A stretch of DNA of 41,611 nucleotides, taken from Opitutaceae bacterium. Its GTDB lineage: Bacteria; Verrucomicrobiota; Verrucomicrobiia; Opitutales; Opitutaceae. Of the stretch, positions 28,203-39,344 are shown in pieces (position 1 is the stretch's first letter; each line of letters opens with the position of its first letter). Both the position numbers and the translations under genes were made by a program. Location: positions 1-41,611 of the forward strand of contig JACSRI010000270.1 in NCBI GenBank assembly GCA_014879845.1. Direction: 5' to 3'. The notes beneath the pieces are model-generated. The model saw nothing but the letters and a program-made list of their open reading frames with translations, had not been told where the DNA came from and did not search any database.

Positions 28203-29470
28203 GGCGCCACCTCCACCGCCTGCCAGGTCCCGCTGGTCAGGCCCTCAAGTTTCAGCCCCGCCTCAAGCGTGGCGCGCTCGATCGCGAGCACGCCCTCGAC
28301 CGCGTCAAGATAGGCGCCCTGCAATTCGACATAAGTGGTGATCGGCACGGCCCCGAGCCGGTAGTGCCGATCGGCCGTGGCCGCGGCCTCACGGAATGCC
28401 TCGATGGTCGCGGGCGGCCAGCGCTCGAGGTCGTCACGATGGGCCTGATACGCTTGCCGTGCGATGAGCACCTCGCGCTCGAGCTCGAGCTGAGCGGCTG
28501 CGAGCGACGCCTCGGCCTGTGCCCGACGCGCCTCCGCGGCGGCCGTTGCCGCCGGGGTGCGCCCGCCCAAGGGCAACGGCACGGAGACGCCGACACCCAG
28601 GGTCCGCTCCCGCTCGCCGGCGCGCTCCTCCTCGTAGAATGGCGCGAGCGTCACGGCCGGTTTGCCCTCGTGTCGCGCGAGGTCGACGCGCAGGCCCTGG
28701 CGTTCCAGTTCCACCACGCGCATCCGGAGCCCGAGGTTCTTCTCGCGCGCGAGCGCCGAGAGAACTCCGGCCTCGGGAACCGCCGCAAACTGCGAACGCC
28801 GGCCCTCCAGCGCGAGCGGCGTCTCCGGCGGCACGCCGCGCAGCAGGTTGAGCGCGATGAGCGCGGCATCGACCTCGAGCCGCGCCTGCGTGGCGCGACG
28901 CTGGAGCACGAGCTCCTGCGCCTCGATCACGCGGATCTCCAGCTGCGGCGTGAGGCCACCCGGCTCGCGCGCCAGGAACGTGGCCTTCAACTCGCCGAAA
29001 CGCGCCGCCACCTCCGCCGCGGCCGCGGCCGCGGCCCGCGCGGCGAGCAACTCGAGCGCGAGGGCGCGCACGCGACCCGCCAGTTCGGCGCGAAAACCCG
29101 CGAACCCCAACTCGGCGAGTGCGAGATCGCGGTCGGCCACCGCCTTGCGCAGCGCGAGGCGCCCGGGCCACTCGAAGGTCTGAGCGAGCGAGACGCTCCA
29201 GGCCGCTCCTTCGCGCGAGAGGCCGGCGTCACCGACGCTCTTGCGCCCGAGGCTGAAGGCCAGTTCCGGGTCCGCCCAAGCGCGCGCCGCACGACCCTCG
29301 GCGCGCGCGGCGGCGATCTCGGCCTCGTAGAAAGCCAGCTCCGGATGAGAGGCCGAGACCGACGCGACGAGGGCATCGACGCTGACGCGGGCCGGCTCGT
29401 CCGACGCGGCCAGGTGGGCGGCGCACGGGATCAGACTCAGAGAAATGAATACCGAACAAAGCGAACGCAT
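28199..29470 (-). CDS. TolC-family outer-membrane channel protein (CzcC-like)
   Basis: The outer-membrane partner of the efflux system, 423 residues with signal peptide MRSLCSVFISLSLIPCAAHLA. Two repeats of the TolC fold are visible. The first covers about 35-210 (VASVSASHPELAFYEAEIAAARAEGRAARAWADPEL, LAQTFEWPGRLALRKAVADRD). The second covers about 230-410 (ALAREKNLGLRMRVVELERQGLRVDLARHEGKPAVTLAPFYEEE, GVGVSVPLPLGGRTPAATAAAEARRA). The long Ala/Leu/Glu/Arg helices fit the trans-periplasmic tunnel. Its TGA overlaps the ATG of the mini-adaptor (ATGA). It lies second in the operon, 104 bp after the Cys-rich leader gene. Confidence 0.9.
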   Translation of the reverse strand: MRSLCSVFISLSLIPCAAHLAASDEPARVSVDALVASVSASHPELAFYEAEIAAARAEGRAARAWADPELAFSLGRKSVGDAGLSREGAAWSVSLAQTFEWPGRLALRKAVADRDLALAELGFAGFRAELAGRVRALALELLAARAAAAAAAEVAARFGELKATFLAREPGGLTPQLEIRVIEAQELVLQRRATQARLEVDAALIALNLLRGVPPETPLALEGRRSQFAAVPEAGVLSALAREKNLGLRMRVVELERQGLRVDLARHEGKPAVTLAPFYEEERAGERERTLGVGVSVPLPLGGRTPAATAAAEARRAQAEASLAAAQLELEREVLIARQAYQAHRDDLERWPPATIEAFREAAATADRHYRLGAVPITTYVELQGAYLDAVEGVLAIERATLEAGLKLEGLTSGTWQAVEVAP

Positions 29471-29574
29471 GATGATTGGGGACAGCGCGGCCGCTCGGCC
29501 GCAGGATTTTCGCAGCGCAGCGGGTCAGACAACCCCTGCGAGATCACGCGCGCGCCACGCGGCGCGCGCCCGGC

Positions 29575-29979
29575 TCAGGCCGCGATCCGTCCCGGAGCGT
29601 TCGCCAGCGGCGCCGCCCGACGCACAAACATCCACTGCCCCGCACACGCCGACTCCGGCGGCGGCCGCGGCAGCACTTGTTTCGCCTCGACGCCGGCGTT
29701 CACCGCCAGCGAGTTCTGCCAGGCGATCACGAAGATCGCCCCGAGGCCCGGCATGGCCACATCCACTGAGCCACACTCGGTCCTGAAGTGGCCGTCATCG
29801 AAGATGCCACAGTGATCGGCCACGCAGGCCCCCGTCGAGGCGACCGCCCCGTCGGATTCGTGCGAACAGCAGCGCGCCTCCGGCGACTCCTCGCCCAGCA
29901 TCTCGATCCCGCAATGCACGACGGCCGGCAGCCAGAGGGCGGCCAGCACGAACGCGATCACGCGGTGAACTCGGGACAT
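29575..29979 (-). CDS. Exported Cys/His-rich small protein, first gene of metal operon
   Basis: A secreted or anchored protein of 134 residues from the ATG at 29979. MSRVHRVIAFVLAALWLPAVVHCGIE is a signal-like segment. Seven cysteines (23, 37, 38, 52, 57, 69, 112) and H22, H40, H56, H64 crowd the first 70 residues, including ARCCSHES and ACVADHCGIFDDGHFRTEC. A second hydrophobic stretch (MPGLGAIFVIAWQNSLAV) follows. No named family is recognised. Position and composition suggest periplasmic metal binding or sensing ahead of the pump. It overlaps no other gene. A consensus-like promoter lies directly before its ATG. Confidence 0.65.
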   Translation of the reverse strand: MSRVHRVIAFVLAALWLPAVVHCGIEMLGEESPEARCCSHESDGAVASTGACVADHCGIFDDGHFRTECGSVDVAMPGLGAIFVIAWQNSLAVNAGVEAKQVLPRPPPESACAGQWMFVRRAAPLANAPGRIAA

Positions 29980-29988
29980 CGGCCGACC

Positions 29989-30017
29989 GATATCGGCGCG
30001 GATGATGCGCCTGTCAA
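29989..30017 (-). promoter_or_regulatory. Promoter of the metal-efflux operon, nearly leaderless
   Basis: On the minus strand a perfect -35 TTGACA (30017-30012) and GATATC (29994-29989) are separated by 17 bp. GATATC matches the -10 consensus in 3 of 6 positions. Transcription would start near 29982, only about 3 bases before the ATG at 29979. The rest of the 338-bp divergent gap to the kinase gene (30018-30317) contains nothing I can identify. Confidence 0.5.
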
Positions 30018-30317
30018 CTCCGGCCGCAGTCGAGCCCGGGGGGACCGGTCTGGCCAAGTCCTTGCAACGTCTGGGTAGCGTTCGGGTGTGGGCCGTCCGC
30101 AAGACCGCCAACTTCACGCGAGATCCAAAGCTACGTCGATCTGCACACCGCCGCGGCCTCAGGACGGGATGCAACAATCGACATGTCCCCGGCTCATGTC
30201 GGAGTTTCCGGGCCGACCCTCAATCGCCCTGCCCCGGGGTCGATACCCCAGATGCACGGGCATGGCTCTGCACCTCCCGAGGCCGGCACTCGAAGGCGCG
30301 GCGCCGGCCCCGCGCGC

Positions 30318-33179
<2,862 letters not shown>

Positions 33180-33222
33180 CGCCTGCGCCGCGAGGCCGCA
33201 GTACCCGGGGCACACCGTCCCG

Positions 33223-33636
33223 ATGACCATCCTCGAAAAGCGCGACGCCCTCGTCGAAACCCTCAGCCTGCTGCCCGATAACGACGAGCGCTTCACCTAC
33301 CTCATCTCCGCGGGTCGCCGCTACCCGACGATGGACCCGAAGGACCGCCTCGATGAGCGCCTGCTGCCCGGCTGCATCTCGCGCCTGTGGCTGCTTCCTG
33401 AATACCGCGACGGCCGCTGCTATTTCCAGATGGATGCCGATGCCCAGATCACCAAGGGCATCGCCGCGGTCGTCTGTCAGCTCTACAGCGGTGAGACGCC
33501 GCAGGACATCATCGCGCTCGAGATCGACTTTCTTGCCGACGTCGGTGTCACACAGCTCCTTTCGCCGAACCGCCGCAACGGCCTCTCGAGCCTGCGCAAG
33601 CGCATCAAGGCTTTCGCCGAGAGCTGCACGTCCTGA
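33223..33636 (+). CDS. sufE: SufE family Fe-S assembly sulfur acceptor
   Basis: SufE accepts persulfide sulfur from the SufS cysteine desulfurase. The protein has 137 residues and is cytoplasmic. The active cysteine is C51 in LLPGCISRLWL, which matches the conserved GC-x-S-x-x-W region. LLPDNDERFTYLISAGRRYP (17-36) and IVCQLYSGETPQDI-like AVVCQLYSGETPQDIIAL further support it. The LSPNRRNGLSSLRKRIKAFA end is typical. ATG 33223 is the natural start. No other suf gene is near. It starts 43 bp after the kinase stop and could be read through from it. Confidence 0.93.
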   Translation: MTILEKRDALVETLSLLPDNDERFTYLISAGRRYPTMDPKDRLDERLLPGCISRLWLLPEYRDGRCYFQMDADAQITKGIAAVVCQLYSGETPQDIIALEIDFLADVGVTQLLSPNRRNGLSSLRKRIKAFAESCTS

Positions 33637-33672
33637 GCCCGCGGCGGCCGGTCGCGCGCGGCAGCACCGCGA

Positions 33673-34185
33673 TCACTTCGTCGGCGCCGGCGAGCGAAAG
33701 GCGAAACGCACGTCGGTGAAGGTGGTCCCGCGGATGTCGATCGCCGGGATGTAGGCGTCAAACGCGACCCGGCCTTTCAACCATTCGGCAAATCCCGCGA
33801 ACTCGGCCGTGTCTCCGATCGTCTCGCCGGTCACGGGATTGCCGACCGCCGCCAGCGGCAGCGACTCGCGGCGCCCGTTCACGAGGGCGATGAGGGCAAA
33901 GCCCTGGATCGGCAGGCGCACGAAGTTCTCCGCGTGTGCATCGAGGACATAGGCGGTGAGGCGCCCGTCTTCCGCATCGTGCACCAGCTCGAGGTTGAAC
34001 TGGTGATCGCCGACCGCGACGAGCGTCCCGCCGTGCGGCGCGACGTGCTCGTGGTGCCCCGAGGCCGCCGCCTTCTCGCCGCCATGCGATTCCTCCTTCC
34101 GGGCGCACGCGCTGAGCGCGATCGCAAGTACCAGAAATACGACGAGCGGATCGAAAATCCGGTGGGTAACACGCGTGGAGTCCAT
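33673..34185 (-). CDS. His-rich lipoprotein with PHGG-YVLD module
   Basis: An exported lipoprotein of 170 residues (ATG 34185; an ATG at 34194 would add MRA). The signal MDSTRVTHRIFDPLVVFLVLAIALSAC ends in the lipobox LSAC (C27). A His-rich linker follows (H34, H44, H45, H47, H51), then APHGGTLVAVGDHQFNLELV, RLTAYVLDAHAENFV (49-90) and a C-terminal beta-rich part. This PHGG module also occurs in the operon protein at 24104 and in the N-terminal region of many CzcB-like adaptors. A metal-binding role in the periplasm is inferred. It is convergent with sufE and divergent from the ABC exporter. Confidence 0.7.
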   Translation of the reverse strand: MDSTRVTHRIFDPLVVFLVLAIALSACARKEESHGGEKAAASGHHEHVAPHGGTLVAVGDHQFNLELVHDAEDGRLTAYVLDAHAENFVRLPIQGFALIALVNGRRESLPLAAVGNPVTGETIGDTAEFAGFAEWLKGRVAFDAYIPAIDIRGTTFTDVRFAFRSPAPTK

Positions 34186-34292
34186 GGCCCGCATCCTGCC
34201 AGATGCGTCAAGCGGGGCGATCCTCGATCTCGCGAATTTGCTCTCCTGCTTGCCGGCCGGGGACAACGGCGTTCCACTCACCCCTTAAGTCG

Positions 34293-36071
34293 ATGCACAC
34301 GATCTGGCGCGTTTCCGGGTATCTCTTCCGCTACAAGGGCATGTTTGCCCTCACGCTCGCGCTCGCGCTGGGGAGCACGCTCTTCTTCATCGCGATCCCG
34401 CAGATCATCAAGGTGCTGCTCGACGAGGTGGTGGCGGCGCGCCGCGGCGACCTCCTGCTCTGGGGCGTCGGCGGCATCACGCTCTGCTACCTCCTGCGCG
34501 AGGTGCTCAACTCGATGCGGATCCGGGTGAACAACACCCTCGAGCAGCGTGTGCTCGTCGATCTGCGACGCGATCTGCACGCCAAGCTCCTCGACCTGCC
34601 CATCTCCTTCTACGACCGTCGCAAGTCCGGCGAGATCGCCTCGCGCGTGATCGAGGACGTACAGAACGTCGAGCGCGTGATCCTCGACGGCACCGAGCAG
34701 GGCCTGGTCGCAATCCTCACCGTCGGCGGCATCGCCGCGCTCCTGTTCGTGCAGCAGCCGATCCTCGCCGGCCTCGTCGTGCTGCCGCTGCCGATCGTGC
34801 TCTGGCTGGCCTCGCTCCATTTCAAGGCCACGCGCAAGAACTGGAAGGCCGTGCGTGAGAGCTCCGGCGAGATGAGTTCGCTTCTGGTGGAGGACATCCA
34901 GGGCAACCGGCTCATCCACTCCTTCGCCCTGCGCGGCCGCGAGAGCGCGCGCTTCGCCGCCATCGCCGAGGAACTGCGCACGCGCACGCTGCGCGCGATG
35001 TTCCGCTGGTCCGTGCACGGGCCGGGCTCGAGCTTCATCATGAGCCTCGGGACGGTCGCGGTCGTGGGGCTGGGCGGCTGGTACCTCATCGAGGGCAGGG
35101 CGCCGTTCACCGGCGAGTTCACCTTCGGCAGCTTCGTGGCCTTCTTCGCCTACTGCGCGATGTTGTACCAACCGATCGGCACACTCAACAACCTCAACCA
35201 CATGTTTGCCGCGGGCAAGGCCTCGGGCGAGCGGGTGTTCGAGATCCTCGACCACCCGGTGGAGGTCGCGGACCCGGCACAGCCGCAACCGTTTCCCCGC
35301 GGGCTGGTCGAGGTGCGCTATGCGGGCGTGAGTTTCTGTTACCCGGAACGCGCGGCGGTGGTCGAGGGCCTCGACCTCGTGCTGCCCGCGGGCAAGGTCA
35401 CCGCGCTCGTCGGCCACACCGGGGCAGGCAAGACCACGATCGCGAACCTCTTGCTGCGCTACTACGATGTGACCGCCGGCGCGGTGACTATCCACGGCAC
35501 CGATGTGCGCGCGATGGCCCTCGAGGACCTGCGCGGCCACATCGGCTACGTCGCCCAGGATCCGTTCCTCTTCGACGGCACGGTCGAGGACAACCTCCGT
35601 CTGGCGCGCCCCGGGGCGAGCGAGGCCGACCTCGTCGCCGCGCTCGAGGCCGCGGCGGCATGGGACTTCGTCCAGGCCCTGCCCGACGGCCTGCGCACGC
35701 TCATCGGCGAGCGCGGCATCCGCCTGTCGATGGGCGAGAAGCAGCGCCTGACCATCGCGCGCGTCATCCTGAAGAACCCGCCGCTCGTCGTGCTCGACGA
35801 GGCCACGGCGAGCGTGGACACGTTGACTGAGTCGCGCATCCAGCGCGCGATCGACGCGCTCGTGCGCGAGCGCACCACGCTGGTCATCGCCCATCGTCTC
35901 TCCACCGTGCGCAAGGCCGACCAAATCGTCGTGATCGAGAAGGGGTGCATCCTCGAGCGCGGCACGCACGACGAACTCATCGCCGCCCGCGGCCATTATG
36001 CCGATCTCTGGCGCGTGCAGACCGACGTGATCCCGGAGTTCGACCCGGTCGACGACGCCACGCGCGCCTGA
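34293..36071 (+). CDS. ABC exporter, fused permease-ATPase (MsbA-like)
   Basis: A half-transporter of 592 residues, likely a homodimer. Six membrane helices occupy about 10-310. The ATP-binding domain (about 335-575) has Walker A GHTGAGKTT (374-382), Q-loop AQDPF, the signature LSMGE (478-482, instead of LSGGQ), Walker B LVVLDEAT (D502, E503) and H-loop H534. All catalytic residues remain. VSGYLFRYKGMFALTLALAL opens helix 1 and PISFYDRRKSGEIASRVIEDV fits the intracellular loop of MsbA/LmrA-type exporters. The substrate is unknown; lipid A-core or another lipid is possible for an MsbA-like protein, but the ubiquitous family name is not proof. The start at 34293 is 107 bp from the divergent lipoprotein. 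Confidence 0.92.
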   Translation: MHTIWRVSGYLFRYKGMFALTLALALGSTLFFIAIPQIIKVLLDEVVAARRGDLLLWGVGGITLCYLLREVLNSMRIRVNNTLEQRVLVDLRRDLHAKLLDLPISFYDRRKSGEIASRVIEDVQNVERVILDGTEQGLVAILTVGGIAALLFVQQPILAGLVVLPLPIVLWLASLHFKATRKNWKAVRESSGEMSSLLVEDIQGNRLIHSFALRGRESARFAAIAEELRTRTLRAMFRWSVHGPGSSFIMSLGTVAVVGLGGWYLIEGRAPFTGEFTFGSFVAFFAYCAMLYQPIGTLNNLNHMFAAGKASGERVFEILDHPVEVADPAQPQPFPRGLVEVRYAGVSFCYPERAAVVEGLDLVLPAGKVTALVGHTGAGKTTIANLLLRYYDVTAGAVTIHGTDVRAMALEDLRGHIGYVAQDPFLFDGTVEDNLRLARPGASEADLVAALEAAAAWDFVQALPDGLRTLIGERGIRLSMGEKQRLTIARVILKNPPLVVLDEATASVDTLTESRIQRAIDALVRERTTLVIAHRLSTVRKADQIVVIEKGCILERGTHDELIAARGHYADLWRVQTDVIPEFDPVDDATRA

Positions 36072-36196
36072 GCAGGCGCCCCCCTCGACCGCCCCGCCCG
36101 GGCCGGCCCACTGGGCCGCACTCGTCGCATCCGTACAACCCTCCCCGTGCCCTGCGGACATTGCTTAGGGCCGGGGACTAGACCCCCAACGGTCCC

Positions 36197-36211
36197 GGCC
36201 GGATGCCGGCC
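36197..36211. promoter_or_regulatory. Small hairpin upstream of the condensation-like gene
   Basis: GGCCGG (36197-36202) and CCGGCC (36206-36211) pair around an ATG loop. It lies in the 186-bp gap after the ABC exporter. A TGCTAGGGT sequence (36224-36232) could be an extended -10, but no -35 fits. The function is not known. Confidence 0.25.
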
Positions 36212-36257
36212 AATCCCGGGTTGTGCTAGGGTGGACGCCTCAAAAGCAGGGCCGACC

Positions 36258-37124
36258 ATGAACACACCGACTTTCTCCTCCCGAAACACCCGCTCGAACC
36301 TCTGGGCACTCAAGCCGCGCGTCGGCGATGCATCGACATCGCGGGTACGCGCCTCGACCACGATCGCGACCAGCCTGCCCGAGAGTTCCTCGTGCCACTA
36401 CTGGATCCGCCGCTTTGCCGGCGAGGACCTCGAGCTCGAACTGCCGTTTGCCGACTCCGCACATCGGCTCGAGGGAACGGCCGTTTGCACCCCGATCGTC
36501 GAGATCGCGGCCGACGCCGCCGAGCGCCTCCGCATCCTCGCCCGCAACGAGCTGACCACGCCGTTCGCCCTCGTCCTCGCCGCGTGGCAGGTCGTGCTCT
36601 TCCGCCACAGCGGCCAGTCGGACTTCGTCGTCGGCTGCGGCACGCCCGGGGGCAACAGCACCGTGCAGCAGCGCCCGCTCCTCGTCCACGCCACCGTGAC
36701 CGGACAGGCGAATTTCCGCACGCTGTTGCGCACCGTCGCCACCCGCCGCGCCGAGGGCGCCACGCACGGCAACGTGACGATCCCCGACCTCGTGCGCGCG
36801 TTCGGCGCGAACACCAGCCCCGGGCGCCATCCGCTCTTCCAGGCCGCCTTCGTGCAGCGCAACTCGCTCGGCGAAAACGCGACCCACACGGCCGACAACA
36901 AGCACACCCACCCGGTCGACATCGCCTGCGTGTGGGAGGACAACGGTCGCACCATCCGCATCCGCATGGAGTATCCCGCCGGCGTGATCGCGCCCGACTT
37001 CGCCGCCCGCCTGCCCGCCCACGTCGCCAACGTGCTTCGCGCCGCGATCGCGCTGCCCGAGGCGCCCATCGCGACGCTGCCGATGCTGACCACTTCCGAG
37101 TACCTGGAGAAGGCCCGCGGTTGA
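36258..37124 (+). CDS. Orphan C-terminal half of an NRPS condensation domain
   Basis: A 288-residue soluble protein. Residues 1-45 are a low-complexity Ser/Thr/Arg leader. From residue 46 (CHYWIRRFAGEDLELELPFAD) it follows the second lobe of a condensation domain: LRILARNELTTPFALVLAAWQVVLFRHSGQSDFVVGCGTPGGN, a C6-like HGNVTIPDLVRAFG, a C7-like SPGRHPLFQAAFVQRNSL, then RMEYPAGVIAPDFAARLPAHVANVLRA and the post-domain LPMLTTSEYLEK. The first lobe with HHxxxDG, motif C1 and C2 is absent, and no adenylation or carrier domain adjoins. It has its own ATG (36258) and good codon use, so it looks maintained. No transferase activity is expected by itself; its role is unknown. Confidence 0.75.
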   Translation: MNTPTFSSRNTRSNLWALKPRVGDASTSRVRASTTIATSLPESSSCHYWIRRFAGEDLELELPFADSAHRLEGTAVCTPIVEIAADAAERLRILARNELTTPFALVLAAWQVVLFRHSGQSDFVVGCGTPGGNSTVQQRPLLVHATVTGQANFRTLLRTVATRRAEGATHGNVTIPDLVRAFGANTSPGRHPLFQAAFVQRNSLGENATHTADNKHTHPVDIACVWEDNGRTIRIRMEYPAGVIAPDFAARLPAHVANVLRAAIALPEAPIATLPMLTTSEYLEKARG

Positions 37125-37167
37125 AACTCGCCGCCGGGGCCGGCCGTTGACTGACTGCGCAGGCATC

Positions 37168-37626
37168 ATGCCTGCGCGCTCGGCTCCATCCGGCATCGTT
37201 CTCCGCACCATGCGGCCGGTCGACATCCGGCCGGTGCTCACACTGCTCGCGCAATGCGAGGGTGTGGGCATGCGCTCGGCCGATTCGCCGACCGCGCTGC
37301 GCCGGTTTCTCCGGCGCAATCCACGACTCAGCGTCGTGGCTTTCGCGGACCGTCGTATCGTCGGTTGCGCCTTTGTCGGACATGACGGGCGCCGCGGCTA
37401 CCTGCACCATCTCGCCGTCGACCGAGAGCATCGCCGCGCCGGCCTCGGCCGCCAGATCGTCGACCGTGCCCTCGCAGGCCTGCTTGCGATCGGGATCGAA
37501 AAAGTCCACTGCGACGTCTTTCGCACCAACCGCGCGGCCCTGCGTTTCTGGAAGGCCGCCGGCTGGCAGCGCCGCCGCGACATCGCCCGCCTCTCGATCG
37601 TGATCAGCGACGACCCGAACGCGTGA
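37168..37626 (+). CDS. GNAT family N-acetyltransferase
   Basis: An acetyl-CoA-dependent transferase of about 152 residues. Start options are a TTG at 37147, ATG 37168 (MPARSAPSG) and ATG 37210 (MRPVDIRPV); the last coincides with the usual fold start (IVLRTMRPVDIRPVLTLL), so the true protein may be 14 residues shorter. Motif A is LHHLAVDREHRRAGLGRQIVDRALA, with the R-x2-G-x-G/A acetyl-CoA loop (RRAGLG). KVHCDVFRTNRAALRFWKAAGW is motif B. The substrate is unknown. It follows the condensation-like gene by 43 bp; a functional link is only a guess. Confidence 0.87.
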   Translation: MPARSAPSGIVLRTMRPVDIRPVLTLLAQCEGVGMRSADSPTALRRFLRRNPRLSVVAFADRRIVGCAFVGHDGRRGYLHHLAVDREHRRAGLGRQIVDRALAGLLAIGIEKVHCDVFRTNRAALRFWKAAGWQRRRDIARLSIVISDDPNA

Positions 37627-37633
37627 ATCGCCT

Positions 37634-37679
37634 CCCGCGCCGATGTCACCCAATAGATGACATTGGGTCGCAGCGCGGG
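37634..37679. promoter_or_regulatory. Dyad and hairpin upstream of hypC
   Basis: ATGTCA (37643-37648) and TGACAT (37658-37663) form a perfect dyad with a 9-bp spacer, the shape of a dimeric regulator operator. Overlapping it, ACCCAAT (37648-37654) / ATTGGGT (37662-37668), with outer CCCGCGC (37634-37640) / GCGCGGG (37673-37679), can fold as an RNA hairpin. It lies 8 bp after the GNAT stop and about 75-120 bp before the hypC ATG. Confidence 0.5.
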
Positions 37680-37755
37680 GGCGGCGAGACTAGGCGTGCA
37701 AATGCCGTTGCGGGCAACGCCTGCAGCCTTAGCCTACTCGCCGTCACCCCACCCC

Positions 37756-38054
37756 ATGTGTCTCGCCGTCCCAGGGAAGATCCTGGAAATCCAGGGAGAT
37801 GATCCGCAGCTACGCTTCGGGCGCGTGAGTTTCGGCGGCATCGTCAAGCAGGTCAGCCTCGCCTGCGTGCCCGAGGCGCGCGTCGACGACTACGTGCTCG
37901 TGCACGTCGGCATGGCGCTGAGCGTGGTCGACGAGAAGGAGGCAGCCGAGGTCTTCGGATATCTGGAGAAGATGGGGGAACTCGAGGAGCTGGCGCCCGC
38001 TCCCCCGGCCGGTCCACCCGCGGCGACCGCGCGCGGCCCGGCCGCCACGGCGCC

Positions 38055-38058
<4 letters not shown>
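37756..38058 (+). CDS. hypC: [NiFe]-hydrogenase maturation chaperone HypC
   Basis: HypC with HypD carries the Fe(CN)2CO unit to the hydrogenase large subunit. The protein has 100 residues from ATG 37756. The N-terminal [12 protein letters not shown] with the essential Cys2 is diagnostic, as is [38 protein letters not shown]. The last 25 residues are a Pro/Ala linker not found in most HypC proteins (usual length about 75-90). The stop overlaps the hypD start (GTGA at 38055-38058). Confidence 0.96.
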
Positions 38059-39146
<1,088 letters not shown>

Positions 39147-39170
39147 CGCGTCGCGAATTCAGCCCTGCGC

Positions 39171-39320
39171 CACAGAGGTCACAGAGGCGACTCAGAGACC
39201 ACCGAGCGCGGGTCTGTTCACCCGGTTGACTCGAGGTCTCGGCGCACGCGTGGAGATTCGGGCGTCCGGCACCAAGATGACGTCTCTGTGACCTCTGTGT
39301 CTCCTCCGTGCCCTCTGTGA
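39171..39320. repeat. CACAGAG-type inverted repeat element between hypD and hypE
   Basis: CACAGAGGTCACAGAG (39171-39186) and CTCTGTGACCTCTGTG (39284-39299) are perfect 16-bp reverse complements 97 bp apart. The right arm continues with CCTCCGTG and CCCTCTGTG, that is, 8-bp units spaced 9-11 bp. Inside, GAGACC (39195-39200) and GGTCTC (39235-39240) form a further pair. It fills the gap between convergent hypD and hypE and may also act as a bidirectional terminator or barrier. Confidence 0.8.
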
Positions 39321-39344
39321 CTCACTCGGTCAGTTCGACAAACC

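Noticed and set aside
34293-36071. LSMGE instead of LSGGQ as a sign of a degenerate ABC ATPase
   Set aside because: The signature Ser and Gly, both Walker motifs and the H-loop His are intact. Variant signatures are common in active exporters.
36104-36118. CGGCCC/GGGCCG hairpin after the ABC exporter as terminator
   Set aside because: Only 6 bp with a 3-nt loop and no T tract.
34278-36161. A 627-codon minus-strand frame opposite the ABC exporter
   Set aside because: It is composed of His/Asp/Glu/Arg-rich antisense sequence with no motif; the exporter frame has all nucleotide-binding motifs.
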